A DNA stretch of 34,264 nt from the NCBI GenBank assembly GCA_900320045.1, contig ONQT01000040.1, positions 1 through 34,264 on the forward strand, given 5' to 3'. The notes beneath the pieces were generated by a model. The model was not told the origin of the DNA. It made no database searches and saw only the letters and a list, made by a program, of their open reading frames with translations. A program made the translations under genes and the position numbers. Source of the stretch: an uncultured Prevotellaceae bacterium. Lineage in GTDB: Bacteria > Bacteroidota > Bacteroidia > Bacteroidales > Bacteroidaceae. Positions 24,683-34,264 of the stretch are shown one piece after another. The stretch's first letter is position 1, and the number at the start of each line of letters is the position of its first letter.

Positions 24683-25873
24683 ATGATTACTTTGAGAACT
24701 ATCAGAAGGAAAGCCTTTAAGCTCTACGACGCCATGCGCCGTCGCGTTCTTCCTGTAGTTCAAAGTACAAAGGAGAAGTTACAATGGATCAAGCGCATGG
24801 ACTGGTACATCATCAACAAGTTCATCGGTACCTACGTCTATTCCATCATCCTCATCATCTCCGTCAGCATCGTCTTCGACGTCAACGAGAACCTGGCCAA
24901 GTTTGCCACTCACAATGCACCGTTGCGCGCCATTGTCTTCGACTACTACGCCAACTTCGTGCCCTACTTCGCCAACCTCTTCTCGCCGCTCTTTGTCTTT
25001 ATCGCCGTCATCTTCTTTACGTCGAAGCTGGCCAGCAATTCCGAAATCATCGCCATGCTGGCATCGGGCATGAGTTTCAAGCGACTCATGCGCCCCTACC
25101 TCATCTCGGCAGCGCTCATCGCCCTGCTCAACTTCTACTTAGGCTCCTTCGTCATTCCCAAGGGTACGGTGGTGCGCCATGATTTCGAGTCGCTCTACAA
25201 GAACAACAAGAAGAACACCTCGGCGAGCAACATCCAGCTCATGGTCGACAAAGGCGTTGTGGCCTACATATCGCAGTACGACGACCTTCGCAAGACGGGC
25301 TACGGCTTTGCGCTCTATAAGTTCGAGGAAAAGAAGATGGTCAGCCAGCTGAATGCCAGTATCATTCAATACGACACCATCAGCGATGCGCGCTACCATT
25401 GGAAGGCCCGCAACTGGAAGATACGCACCCTGAAAGGCATGCGAGAACATATTTCCAGCGGCTACGAGCTGGACACCCTGATACAGATGGAACCCACCGA
25501 CCTTGTCTTCTCGAAAGGTCAACAGGAGACCTTCACGTCACCTGAGCTGAAGCGTTACATCTCCAAACAGCAGCAGCGCGGTTCGAAGAACGTGGTGCAG
25601 TACGAAGTGGAATACCACAAGCGTATCGCATCCAGCTTCGCCTCGTTCATCCTCACCATCATCGGTGTCTCGCTGTCGTCACGCAAACGTAAAGGCGGCA
25701 TGGGACTCTATCTGGGAATCGGCCTGGCGCTGTCGTTCACCTACATCCTGCTGCAGACGGTAAGTGCTACCTTCGCCATCAATGCCGACACGCCACCTAT
25801 CCTGGCAGCATGGATTCCCAACATCCTGTACGCCTTCATTGCGTACTACTGTTACAAACAAGCTCCGAACTAA
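24683..25873 (+). CDS. LptF/LptG-family permease
   Basis: 396 residues from the ATG at 24683. Family relatives as I recall them begin near KRMDWYIINKFIG, so an ATG at 24797 is an alternative start and would remove a basic 38-residue extension. The pattern is that of YjgP/YjgQ: three membrane helices at about 46-66, 95-113 and 137-157, a large periplasmic beta-rich part (LYKFEEKKMVSQLNASIIQYD), then three more helices after residue 315. ASNSEIIAMLASGMSFKRL is the conserved coupling-helix region. The protein forms the transmembrane part of the Lpt exporter that pulls lipopolysaccharide from the inner membrane. It follows tgt by 25 bases. LptF and LptG cannot be told apart here. Confidence 0.9.
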   Translation: MITLRTIRRKAFKLYDAMRRRVLPVVQSTKEKLQWIKRMDWYIINKFIGTYVYSIILIISVSIVFDVNENLAKFATHNAPLRAIVFDYYANFVPYFANLFSPLFVFIAVIFFTSKLASNSEIIAMLASGMSFKRLMRPYLISAALIALLNFYLGSFVIPKGTVVRHDFESLYKNNKKNTSASNIQLMVDKGVVAYISQYDDLRKTGYGFALYKFEEKKMVSQLNASIIQYDTISDARYHWKARNWKIRTLKGMREHISSGYELDTLIQMEPTDLVFSKGQQETFTSPELKRYISKQQQRGSKNVVQYEVEYHKRIASSFASFILTIIGVSLSSRKRKGGMGLYLGIGLALSFTYILLQTVSATFAINADTPPILAAWIPNILYAFIAYYCYKQAPN

Positions 25874-25917
25874 TGGAGACACATATAAAGAAAGAAATAT
25901 AAGGTAAAAAGAAACTG

Positions 25918-27237
<1,320 letters not shown>

Positions 27238-27292
27238 GCTTTTTTAAGGAAAAATATCAGGCGTACGGAGAACAACGTATCGGTATTTTTCG

Positions 27293-27300
27293 TAACTTTG
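27293..27300 (+). promoter_or_regulatory. -7 promoter element for rpoD
   Basis: TAACTTTG, preceded by TTTTTCG and followed by CACC, as at phoH and menA. It implies a leader of about 70 bases before the rpoD ATG at 27375. TTTG at -33 is absent. Confidence 0.6.
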
Positions 27301-27362
27301 CACCGCTTTTAAAAGTAACAATTTACACATACAGCTGACTACCAAATAGTTAGCAAGAATTT

Positions 27363-27368
27363 AAGGAG
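27363..27368 (+). promoter_or_regulatory. Shine-Dalgarno sequence of rpoD
   Basis: AAGGAG stands six bases before the rpoD ATG. Good Shine-Dalgarno sequences are rare in Bacteroidetes, and I saw no other as strong in this window, so translation of the main sigma factor may be unusually efficient. Confidence 0.65.
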
Positions 27369-27374
27369 TAAAGA

Positions 27375-28247
27375 ATGAGACAATTAAAGATTCAGAAGAG
27401 TATTACGAATCGCTCAAGTGAGGCACTGGATAAGTATCTGGTGGAAATCGGTCGTGCACCGCTGATCAGCATCGACGAAGAAATCGAGCTGGCTCAGAAG
27501 ATTCGCAAGGGCGGTCCTGAAGGCGAGCGCGCCAAGGACAAGTTGGTAACTGCCAACCTGCGATTCGTAGTATCCGTCGCCAAGCAGTACCAGCATCAGG
27601 GACTGACGCTGACTGACTTGATTGACGAGGGTAACATTGGCCTGATTAAGGCCGCTCAGAAGTTTGACGAGACGCGTGGCTTCAAGTTCATTTCCTATGC
27701 CGTCTGGTGGATTCGCCAGAGCATCCTGCAGGCTATTGCCGAGCAGAGCCGCATTGTTCGTCTGCCCCTGAACCAGGTGGGCAGCCTGAACAAGATTAGC
27801 CACGAAATCAACCGCTTCGAGCAGGAGTTCCAGCGCCATCCCTCTGTTTCTGAGCTGAGCGACGCCACCAACATGGACGAGGAGAAGATTGCCCAGTCCA
27901 TGCAAGCTGACAGCCACCACGTCTCCATCGACGCTCCTTTCCAGGACGGCGAGGACAACTGTATGCTGGACGTGATGGCCAGCGGCGACGACTCTCGCAC
28001 CGACCGCCATGTTGACCATGAGTCTATGGCCCAGGAGCTGAACACCGTGCTTCAGAAAGTTCTGAAAGACAGGGAGATTACCATTATTCGCGAATGTTTT
28101 GGTATAGGTTGCCACGAGAAGGGTCTCGAGGAGATTGGCGACCAGCTGGGACTGACCCGCGAGCGTGTCCGCCAGATTCGCGAGAAGAGCATTGCCAAGC
28201 TCCGCGATTCAGGTAATGCTCGCATTCTGATGAAATATTTGGGCTAA
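27375..28247 (+). CDS. rpoD: primary sigma factor RpoD, Bacteroidetes type
   Basis: 290 residues, ATG at 27375 (MRQLKIQKSITNRSSEALDK). It directs RNA polymerase to housekeeping promoters such as the TAnnTTTG sites here. Region 1.2 covers EALDKYLVEIGRAPLI. Region 2 includes NLRFVVSVAKQYQHQG and the -7-reading helix YAVWWIRQSILQAIAEQ. Region 3 is around NQVGSLNKISHEINRFEQ. Region 4.2 ends LGLTRERVRQIREKSIAKLR. It lacks region 1.1 and the long insert of the 613-residue E. coli protein, which is normal for this phylum. A strong Shine-Dalgarno precedes it. The DUF5686-like gene follows from its own promoter, which begins three bases after the rpoD stop. Confidence 0.97.
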   Translation: MRQLKIQKSITNRSSEALDKYLVEIGRAPLISIDEEIELAQKIRKGGPEGERAKDKLVTANLRFVVSVAKQYQHQGLTLTDLIDEGNIGLIKAAQKFDETRGFKFISYAVWWIRQSILQAIAEQSRIVRLPLNQVGSLNKISHEINRFEQEFQRHPSVSELSDATNMDEEKIAQSMQADSHHVSIDAPFQDGEDNCMLDVMASGDDSRTDRHVDHESMAQELNTVLQKVLKDREITIIRECFGIGCHEKGLEEIGDQLGLTRERVRQIREKSIAKLRDSGNARILMKYLG

Positions 28248-28250
28248 AAT

Positions 28251-28281
28251 TTTGCGGCCTCGAAAATATTTCGTAATTTTG
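28251..28281 (+). promoter_or_regulatory. promoter of the DUF5686-like gene, full consensus
   Basis: TTTG at 28251-28254, a 19-base spacer, then TAATTTTG at 28274-28281, preceded by TTTCG. Only five bases (GGGGC) lie before the GTG start at 28287, so the predicted transcription start coincides with the start codon. Confidence 0.85.
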
Positions 28282-28286
28282 GGGGC

Positions 28287-30314
28287 GTGAAAGAGAAGCT
28301 CCACATAAACCTACTGATGCTGGGTATGATGATTCTCATACCTGGCATTTGTTTTGCCCGCGACTACCGCGACTCGATACTGATGAATCGCGTCTGGTCG
28401 TTCCATAACCTGATAGAGAAGGATTTCAAGAGTTCCAACGATAACGTCTACGCCTTATTCACCATCAACTCCAAGCGTCGCAACGTGCTGCTATGGATGG
28501 TGCCTACGATGTACAGCATAGCCTATGGCGACAAGGAATTCATCGGCGAAGCCTACGGCAAGCTATATTATGACGGCCCTTACAACTATCATTTCACGCC
28601 TCAGGTCAAGTCCGGCACCATTCCCCATTACCGCCGACCCATGCCGGCTCTTTTTGAGTCGATGTCACCAAACATCTATGGCGAGCAGATCTATGGCGAC
28701 CGTCTGCTGTCGCCCTTCCATCGCTCCAACCGTCGATACTACAAATACAAGGCGACCTACGGAAACCACAACAAAGCCGTTGTCACCTTCAAGCCGCGTG
28801 TCAGGAATACCCAGTTGGTCGAGGGGCGGGCCGTCATTGACTTCAGGACGGGTCGCATTGACACCATTGCCTACAAGGGCTATTTCGACATGATGAAGTT
28901 CAGCACCTTGAGAACGATGGATACCACGAGTGTCTACGGTATTCCGTCGAGCAGCTATACCGAGGCGCAGTTCAAATTCTTGTTTAACAAGATTCAGGGC
29001 GACTTTACCGCTGTCTACAACCAGCCCAGGTCGTTCCCCGACTCCATTCGCGGCCAGGTGAACCAAAGCCTCATAGACAGCTTGCGGCCCTTCCCTCTGA
29101 CGCCCCAGCAGGACAGCATCTATCTCCGCTACAAGGAAAAGAACGAAATATTGCAGCAGGAAGAAGAAAAAGACAGCACGAACAAGGTGGGGTTCACCCG
29201 TAAAATCAAAGACTTCTTCTGGTACGATGTCGGCGATTATCTTGCCAACAGCAACAGCCTCAATTCCGGACGGGCCTCCATAGGCATTTCGCCGCTGTTC
29301 AACCCCTTCTACATGAGTTACAGTAGTTCCAAGGGACTGTCGTATAAGTTGAAGATGTTCTTCAAGTACAAGTGGAACGACCATCGCTATCTGACGATAG
29401 AGCCCAACTTCGGCTATGTGACCAAGCTGCGCCGTTTCTACTATACCGTCCCTGTCTACATGTACTACAATCCCAAGCGCAATGGTCACGTTGCTTTTGT
29501 CTGGGGTAATGGTAACCACACTTCCAACGGTGCGCTGTCAGATACCTTCAAGAGCAGGATTGGCGGCGACAGCATCCCCATGCCCGAGTTCCGCGACGAA
29601 TACTACAAGCTCTACAACAACATCGGCATTTTCGATTGGATACAGCTGACGACCGGTTTCAACTATCACCTTCGCAGCGCCACGGCCTATGATGAGCTGT
29701 TCTACAAGGCGGGCTTGCGGGCCAGGTATCGCAGTTTTGCTCCTTATCTCAGCATTCATCTCATGCCCTGGCTATCGCGTGGCCCGATGCTGACGGCTAA
29801 CTACGAGCGGAGTATCATGAAATTGCTAGGCTCCAATCTGCAGTATGAGCGCTGGGAGTTCGACGCCTCCTACAAGCATAACGTCAAGCAGATGCAAGTG
29901 CTGAATCTTCGCGTGGGTGCCGGTTTCTATACCAATCGCAACACCGACTACTTCGTGGATTACGAGAACTTCTACGACAACAATCTGCCCACGGGCTGGG
30001 ACGACAACTGGACCGGCCAGTTCCAGCTGGTGGACAGTCGTTGGTACAACGAGTCCAACTACTATATCCGCGGGCATGTCTCCTACGACTCGCCCCTGCT
30101 GGCACTGTCGTGGTTGCCGTGGGTCGGTCGCTTCCTGGAGTCTGAGCGTCTCTACTTCAGCGCCCTGGGCATTGAGCGCACACGACCCTATTTCGAGCTT
30201 GGCTATGGTTTCAAGTGCAGTTATTTCTCCACGGGCATCTTTGCCAGTTTCCTGAACACTCGCTACAATAGCTTCGAGATAAAATTCACCTTTGAATTGT
30301 TCCGCAGATGGTAA
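28287..30314 (+). CDS. DUF5686-like outer-membrane beta-barrel protein
   Basis: 675 residues from a GTG at 28287 (MKEKLHINLLMLGMMILIPG). A signal peptide covers residues 1 to about 24 (ending GICFA). An ATG at 28317 would lose the basic signal-peptide end. The N-terminal third holds a beta domain with VVTFKPRVRNTQLVEGRAV, resembling DUF5686 proteins. The middle is a charged linker (QQEEEKDSTNKVGF). The last 350 residues alternate aromatic and polar residues and end EIKFTFELFRRW, typical of a barrel. The carboxypeptidase-like domain that often precedes DUF5686 is absent. Function is unknown; it is probably in the outer membrane. Its stop overlaps the start of the AddA-like gene by seven bases. 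Confidence 0.8.
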   Translation: MKEKLHINLLMLGMMILIPGICFARDYRDSILMNRVWSFHNLIEKDFKSSNDNVYALFTINSKRRNVLLWMVPTMYSIAYGDKEFIGEAYGKLYYDGPYNYHFTPQVKSGTIPHYRRPMPALFESMSPNIYGEQIYGDRLLSPFHRSNRRYYKYKATYGNHNKAVVTFKPRVRNTQLVEGRAVIDFRTGRIDTIAYKGYFDMMKFSTLRTMDTTSVYGIPSSSYTEAQFKFLFNKIQGDFTAVYNQPRSFPDSIRGQVNQSLIDSLRPFPLTPQQDSIYLRYKEKNEILQQEEEKDSTNKVGFTRKIKDFFWYDVGDYLANSNSLNSGRASIGISPLFNPFYMSYSSSKGLSYKLKMFFKYKWNDHRYLTIEPNFGYVTKLRRFYYTVPVYMYYNPKRNGHVAFVWGNGNHTSNGALSDTFKSRIGGDSIPMPEFRDEYYKLYNNIGIFDWIQLTTGFNYHLRSATAYDELFYKAGLRARYRSFAPYLSIHLMPWLSRGPMLTANYERSIMKLLGSNLQYERWEFDASYKHNVKQMQVLNLRVGAGFYTNRNTDYFVDYENFYDNNLPTGWDDNWTGQFQLVDSRWYNESNYYIRGHVSYDSPLLALSWLPWVGRFLESERLYFSALGIERTRPYFELGYGFKCSYFSTGIFASFLNTRYNSFEIKFTFELFRRW

Positions 30315-33300
30315 AGCCACTCACCGTTTACAAGGCCAGCGCAGGTTCCGGCAAGACCTTCACCTTGGCCGTAGAATATATCAAGCTGCTCGTCCAGAAC
30401 CCGACGAGTTTCCGCAACATTCTGGCCGTCACCTTTACCAACAAGGCCACCGAGGAGATGAAGATGCGCATCCTCAGCCAGTTGTACGGCATTGCCCACC
30501 GTTTGCCTGACAGCGACAACTATCTTCAGCGCATCGTTGAGGACACGGGGTTCACACCCGAAGTCGTCTGCCAGCGCGCTGGCGATGCATTGCACCTGCT
30601 GCTGCACAACTACAACTACTTCCGCGTGGAGACCATCGACTCCTTTTTCCAGAGTGTGTTGCGCAATCTGGCGCGCGAACTGGACTTGACGGCCAACCTG
30701 CGCATCAGTCTGAACGACAGTCAGGTGGAAGAACAGGCCGTCGACCTGATGATTGACTCGCTGACGCACACCGACGTCATGCTGCAATGGCTGCTGAGCT
30801 ACATCATGGAGAAGATTAGCGACGACCGTTCCTGGAACGTCATCGGACAGGTGAAGCAGTTCGGCAAGACCATCTTCCGCGACTATTACAAGACGGAGAG
30901 CAAGTCCCTGAAGCAGATAATCAACGAGCCCGGGTTCATAGAGGCCTATACCAAGCAGCTCCGCGAGATTCGCAAGGATAGTCAGGAGCGCATGAAGGAA
31001 TATGCGGACACGTTCTTTGACACCTTGGAAGCAGAGCAACTGACCATCGACGACCTGCCCTTTGGCAAGTCCGGTATTGCCAGTTTTTTCCTCAAGCTGA
31101 AAAACGGACAGATGGACGAAAGCATCGTGGGAAAGCGTGCCTTGGATGCTGTGGGCGACCCCTCTAAATGGGCCTCCAAGAAGCACCCGCAGGTAGAAGC
31201 CATTTATATGCTGGCAGAAGAATCGCTGATACCCTTGCTTAGGAACGCCATAGAAGAGCGTCCTCGCCAGTATCGGCTCTATCAGTCTGCCGACCTCACG
31301 CTGCGCCACATCAGCCAGCTACGACTGCTGGGTAGCATCGAGCAGAAGGTCCGCGAACTCAACGACGAGGCCAACCGCTTCCTGCTCAGCGACACCCAGC
31401 AGCTGCTCCACGCACTCATCAGCGACAGCGACTCGCCGTTTATCTTCGAGAAGATCGGCACGCAGCTGGAGCATGTCATGATTGACGAGTTCCAGGACAC
31501 GAGCACCGTACAATGGCAAAACTTCAAGGTGCTGCTCGAAGAGTGCATGAGCCACCGCGACACCGAGAACCTCATTGTCGGCGATGTCAAGCAGAGCATC
31601 TACCGCTGGCGCTCCGGCGACTGGCGACTGCTCAACGCCATCGACCAGCAGTTCAGCCATGCCGAGGCGCGCATGGAGGTGAAGCCGCTGAGCACCAACT
31701 ACCGCTCGGAACGGAACATCATTGCCTTCAACAACGCCTTTTTCACCGAAGCAGCCCGACAAGAATACGAGCAACAGCTTGAAAAGAATCCTGCCGGAGC
31801 CGAGCAACTGCGCCATGCCTATGCCGACGTCGCCCAGCAGTGGCGCCCAGGAGCAGAGCCCGTGGGGAACATCAGCGTGCACCTGCTGCCCGACGACGAC
31901 TACCAGGAGCAGACGCTCCAACTCGTAGCCGATACCGTCAGCAGGCTGCAGGAGCAAGGCACTCCGCTCTCTGACATCGCCATCCTGGTGCGTACCAACA
32001 GGAATATCCCCGTCATTGCCGAGTACTTCGCACTCCATCTCCCCGACATTCCCATCGTCAGCGACGAGGCGTTCCGTCTGGATGCCTCTGCTGCCGTCAC
32101 CTTGCTGGTGCAAGCCCTGCACCTGCTTACCCACCCTGACGACCTGCTGGCCAAGGCTACCGTTGCCAAGCTCTACCAGCGTGCCGTTCTCGGACGTTTC
32201 GTTACCGACTCCGACATCTTCCTCAAGGGCATTCCTCTGGACGATTTCCTGCCCGAGGCCTTCATCCAGCATACTGCCGAACTGCTGCAACTGCCGCTCT
32301 ACGAGCTGGTGGAACGGCTGAGTAACGTCTTCCAGCTGAGTCTTTTGGACGACCAAAGCGCGTATCTCTGCGCCTTCTACGACCAGCTGAACCAGTTTAC
32401 ACAGGACGATTCGACGGACATTGACGCCTTTGTCCGTGAGTGGGACGAGACCATCAGCAGCAAGACCATTCAGGGCGACAGCACACATGGCGTGCGCATC
32501 CTGTCCATTCACAAGAGTAAGGGACTGGAGTTCCGCCATGTCGTCATTCCTTTCTGCGACTGGCGCTTGGAGTTGCCCGACGTGCTGTGGTGCAAGCCCC
32601 AGGAAGCGCCCTTCGACGCTCTCCCGCTGGCACCTGTGGACTATAGCGAGAAACAGCTTCTCGGCACCATTTACGAGCACGACTACCTGGTGGAGCACCT
32701 GCAGAATACCGTCGACAACCTCAACCTGCTGTATGTTGCCTTCACGCGTGCCGTCAGCAGTCTGACGGTCATCGGACAGCGTGGTGCCAAGTCGTCGCGC
32801 TCAGCACTTATCGAGCGTGTATTGCCCGTACTGGTCGAACAGTTGCCTGGCAGCACGCTCACGGGCGATGCTGACGAAGGGGCAGAAATGGTGTTTACCT
32901 ATGGCGCCCCCGCTACGGTTGGCGTTCCCGCTGTCGGCAGTTCCCCTGCTGACACCCCAGCAGCTGCCCCCGCAAAGCCCACCGCCAACGTTTTCCTGAA
33001 GCCCGCCACGCCGCAGTACATTCATCTGGAAACCTTCGACGTCAAGACGGAGTTCCGCCAGAGCAACCGCAGTCGCGACTTCATCGAGGGCGATGACGAT
33101 GGCCCGCAGGAGCTCAGCTATATCAAGATGGGTAGTGTGCTGCACGAGATTTTCAGCACCATCCGCACTACCGCCGACATCGATAATGCCTTGTTGCAAC
33201 TGCAGCAGGAGGGCGTGCTCTACGACGATGAAGTGACGCGCGACAAGCTTACCAAAATGCTGCACAAAAGACTTGAAGACGCTCGTGTAAGTAATTGGTT

Positions 33301-33568
33301 CTCGGATTATTGGACGTTGTTCAACGAGTGCACCATTCTCAGTCTGAATGCCGACGGAACCGTCCTCGAGCGTCGTCCCGACCGTGTGATGACTGACGGG
33401 CGCGAGACGCATGTCGTCGACTTTAAGTTCGGCAGTCCCAAGCCCGAATACCACGACCAGGTTCGCGAGTATATGCAGCTGCTCCAGCAGATGGGGATGC
33501 CGCATGTCCAGGGGTGGCTGTGGTATGTGTATAGCAACAAGATTGAAGAGGTAAGAAGGAAGATGTAA
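30308..33568 (+). CDS. AddA-like UvrD-family helicase/exonuclease
   Basis: 1086 residues from the ATG at 30308 (MVKPLTVYKASAGSGKTFTL). Superfamily 1A motifs appear in order: Walker A ASAGSGKTF (10-18), AVTFTNKATEEMKMR, motif II MIDEFQDTS (Asp393, Glu394), VGDVKQSIYRWR, STNYRSERNI, ILSIHKSKGLEFRHVV and LLYVAFTRAVSS. An Ala/Pro-rich linker follows. The C-terminus has a PD-(D/E)XK nuclease with RRPDRV (Asp1025), VVDFKFG (Asp1038, Lys1040) and DQVREYMQLL. This is the layout of AddA, which with AddB processes double-strand breaks for RecA-dependent repair. An AddB-like gene follows. The last codons (EVRRKM) are formed by a 7-base repeat that runs past the stop. Confidence 0.92.
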   Translation: MVKPLTVYKASAGSGKTFTLAVEYIKLLVQNPTSFRNILAVTFTNKATEEMKMRILSQLYGIAHRLPDSDNYLQRIVEDTGFTPEVVCQRAGDALHLLLHNYNYFRVETIDSFFQSVLRNLARELDLTANLRISLNDSQVEEQAVDLMIDSLTHTDVMLQWLLSYIMEKISDDRSWNVIGQVKQFGKTIFRDYYKTESKSLKQIINEPGFIEAYTKQLREIRKDSQERMKEYADTFFDTLEAEQLTIDDLPFGKSGIASFFLKLKNGQMDESIVGKRALDAVGDPSKWASKKHPQVEAIYMLAEESLIPLLRNAIEERPRQYRLYQSADLTLRHISQLRLLGSIEQKVRELNDEANRFLLSDTQQLLHALISDSDSPFIFEKIGTQLEHVMIDEFQDTSTVQWQNFKVLLEECMSHRDTENLIVGDVKQSIYRWRSGDWRLLNAIDQQFSHAEARMEVKPLSTNYRSERNIIAFNNAFFTEAARQEYEQQLEKNPAGAEQLRHAYADVAQQWRPGAEPVGNISVHLLPDDDYQEQTLQLVADTVSRLQEQGTPLSDIAILVRTNRNIPVIAEYFALHLPDIPIVSDEAFRLDASAAVTLLVQALHLLTHPDDLLAKATVAKLYQRAVLGRFVTDSDIFLKGIPLDDFLPEAFIQHTAELLQLPLYELVERLSNVFQLSLLDDQSAYLCAFYDQLNQFTQDDSTDIDAFVREWDETISSKTIQGDSTHGVRILSIHKSKGLEFRHVVIPFCDWRLELPDVLWCKPQEAPFDALPLAPVDYSEKQLLGTIYEHDYLVEHLQNTVDNLNLLYVAFTRAVSSLTVIGQRGAKSSRSALIERVLPVLVEQLPGSTLTGDADEGAEMVFTYGAPATVGVPAVGSSPADTPAAAPAKPTANVFLKPATPQYIHLETFDVKTEFRQSNRSRDFIEGDDDGPQELSYIKMGSVLHEIFSTIRTTADIDNALLQLQQEGVLYDDEVTRDKLTKMLHKRLEDARVSNWFSDYWTLFNECTILSLNADGTVLERRPDRVMTDGRETHVVDFKFGSPKPEYHDQVREYMQLLQQMGMPHVQGWLWYVYSNKIEEVRRKM

Positions 33569-33592
33569 GAGGTAAGATGTAAGATGTAAGAA
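33551..33592 (+). repeat. 7-base tandem repeat across the end of the AddA-like gene
   Basis: GTAAG starts at 33551, 33565, 33572, 33579 and 33586, with a variant GGAAG at 33558, all in a seven-base period. The repeat encodes the last residues of the helicase, supplies its TAA stop (33566-33568) and fills the spacer up to the AddB-like start. Because seven is not a multiple of three, copy-number changes shift the frame, though each unit carries a TAA. Confidence 0.8.
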
Positions 33593-33596
33593 AGGT

Positions 33597-34264
33597 ATGA
33601 AGAGCTTTTTAGAATATGTGGCGGAGGACATAGTCCGCAAGTATGGCACCGACTTGTCGCATACCGCGGTGGTGTTTCCCAACAAGCGCGCCTCGCTGTT
33701 TCTCAACGAGTATCTGGCCAAGGCTGCCGGCGGTTCACCCTTGTGGAGTCCCGTCTACATCACCATCAGCGAGTTGTTCCGCCAGCAGTCGACGCTGACT
33801 GTTGCCGACCCCATCAAGCTGGTGTGCGACCTTCACCTGTCGTTCTGCCTGCAGACGGACTCTGACGAGACGCTCGACAAGTTCTACGGCTGGGGCCAGC
33901 TGCTCATCAGCGACTTCGACGACCTCGACAAGAACATGGCCGATGCCGACCACGTCTTTGCCAACCTGCGCGACATCCACGAGCTGGACGACCTGAGCTA
34001 TCTGACCGACGAGCAGCGCCAGCTGCTGCGCCATTTCTTCAGCCAGTTTACCGAGGACCACGAGACCGAGCTCAAGCAGCGCTTCCTGCGCCTGTGGAGC
34101 CGTTTTACCGACATCTACCACGACTTCAACGAGCGGTTGGCCGAACAGGGTCTGGCCTACGAAGGTGCCCTATACCGGCAGGTTTGTCAGACCTTGACGA
34201 CAGACACGATGGAGCAGTTCCCCTACGACCGCTACCTCTTTGTGGGTTTCAACCTGTTGCAGAA
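33597..34264 (+). CDS. AddB-like PD-(D/E)XK nuclease-family protein, partial
   Basis: Reads from the ATG at 33597 (MKSFLEYVAEDIVRKYGTDL) with no stop before the window edge; 222 residues are visible. The N-terminal THAVVFPNKR-like stretch (HTAVVFPNKRASLFLNEYLA) resembles the inactive P-loop region at the start of AddB-like proteins, followed by ITISELFRQQS. The nuclease domain expected at the C-terminus (about residue 800 onward) is outside the window. It starts 28 bases after the AddA-like gene on the same strand, which supports a helicase-nuclease pair. The 7-base repeat ends just before its start codon. Confidence 0.82.
   Translation, partial: MKSFLEYVAEDIVRKYGTDLSHTAVVFPNKRASLFLNEYLAKAAGGSPLWSPVYITISELFRQQSTLTVADPIKLVCDLHLSFCLQTDSDETLDKFYGWGQLLISDFDDLDKNMADADHVFANLRDIHELDDLSYLTDEQRQLLRHFFSQFTEDHETELKQRFLRLWSRFTDIYHDFNERLAEQGLAYEGALYRQVCQTLTTDTMEQFPYDRYLFVGFNLLQ

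Noticed and set aside
28665-29519. 284-residue open frame on the minus strand
   Set aside because: It is antisense to the DUF5686-like gene, has no promoter and shows no motif.
31319-32698. 459-residue open frame on the minus strand
   Set aside because: It lies wholly inside the AddA-like helicase gene, whose motifs run without break. The antisense product shows no recognisable motif and comes from GC-rich codon bias.
30308-34264. The helicase-nuclease pair as a novel defence system
   Set aside because: The domain order matches AddA followed by an AddB-like protein, the ordinary break-repair complex of this phylum, and no further defence genes are visible.

Overview
The window looks like a core-chromosome segment of a Bacteroidales bacterium, most likely Prevotella or a close relative. 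This is inferred from several features together: Bacteroidetes-type promoters (TTTG, 19 bases, TAnnTTTG), a short RpoD of 290 residues without region 1.1, an animal/fungal-type (GT3) glycogen synthase next to an alpha-glucan phosphorylase, a DUF5686-like outer-membrane barrel, a type 2 (PyrF-like) OMP decarboxylase and near-absence of Shine-Dalgarno sequences. No rRNA, tRNA, CRISPR array, insertion sequence or prophage gene was found. Gene density is very high. The longest gene-free stretch is about 267 bases (20780-21046), and it holds two promoters and a possible structured element.

Layout. 1-3608 (minus): glycogen synthase, then alpha-glucan phosphorylase, which runs off the left edge. 3747-5002 (plus): a small secreted protein overlapping ispE. 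5058-7487 (minus): lepA, then a Crp-family regulator, separated from ispE by a duplicated hairpin. 7563-8216 (minus) is an HD-domain protein, divergent from menA (8293-9201, plus). 9204-10265 (minus): an RluA-type pseudouridine synthase, then a 51-residue membrane protein. 10388-18962 (plus) is one long same-strand run: phoH, purC, menG/ubiE, aroE, a TPM-domain protein, lemA, purM, prfA, a small membrane protein and pyrF, ending at a strong bidirectional terminator. 19034-20779 (minus): phosphoglucomutase/phosphomannomutase. 21047-27237 (plus): lon, tgt, an LptF/LptG permease and a DEAD-box RNA helicase. 27375-34264 (plus): rpoD, the DUF5686-like barrel, an AddA-like helicase-nuclease and the start of an AddB-like partner that runs off the right edge.

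How the genes work together. Glycogen synthase, phosphorylase and phosphoglucomutase interconvert storage glucan and sugar phosphates. MenA and MenG carry out the last two steps of menaquinone synthesis. PurC, PurM and PyrF serve nucleotide synthesis, AroE aromatic synthesis and IspE isoprenoid synthesis. LepA, PrfA, Tgt, RluA and the DEAD-box protein serve translation and RNA. Lon, the AddAB-like pair and RpoD are housekeeping.

I saw no complete new defence or mobile system. The most interesting signals are small. They are a family of intergenic hairpins sharing a GG-TTCNG-CC core, a strict 9-base CCCATNNNN tandem repeat, a 7-base GTAAGNN repeat that runs across the stop codon of the helicase gene, and a possible multi-arm RNA upstream of lon. 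Others are very short or absent 5' leaders at several genes, a Tgt with an altered zinc site, and two small membrane-protein genes that are easy to miss.
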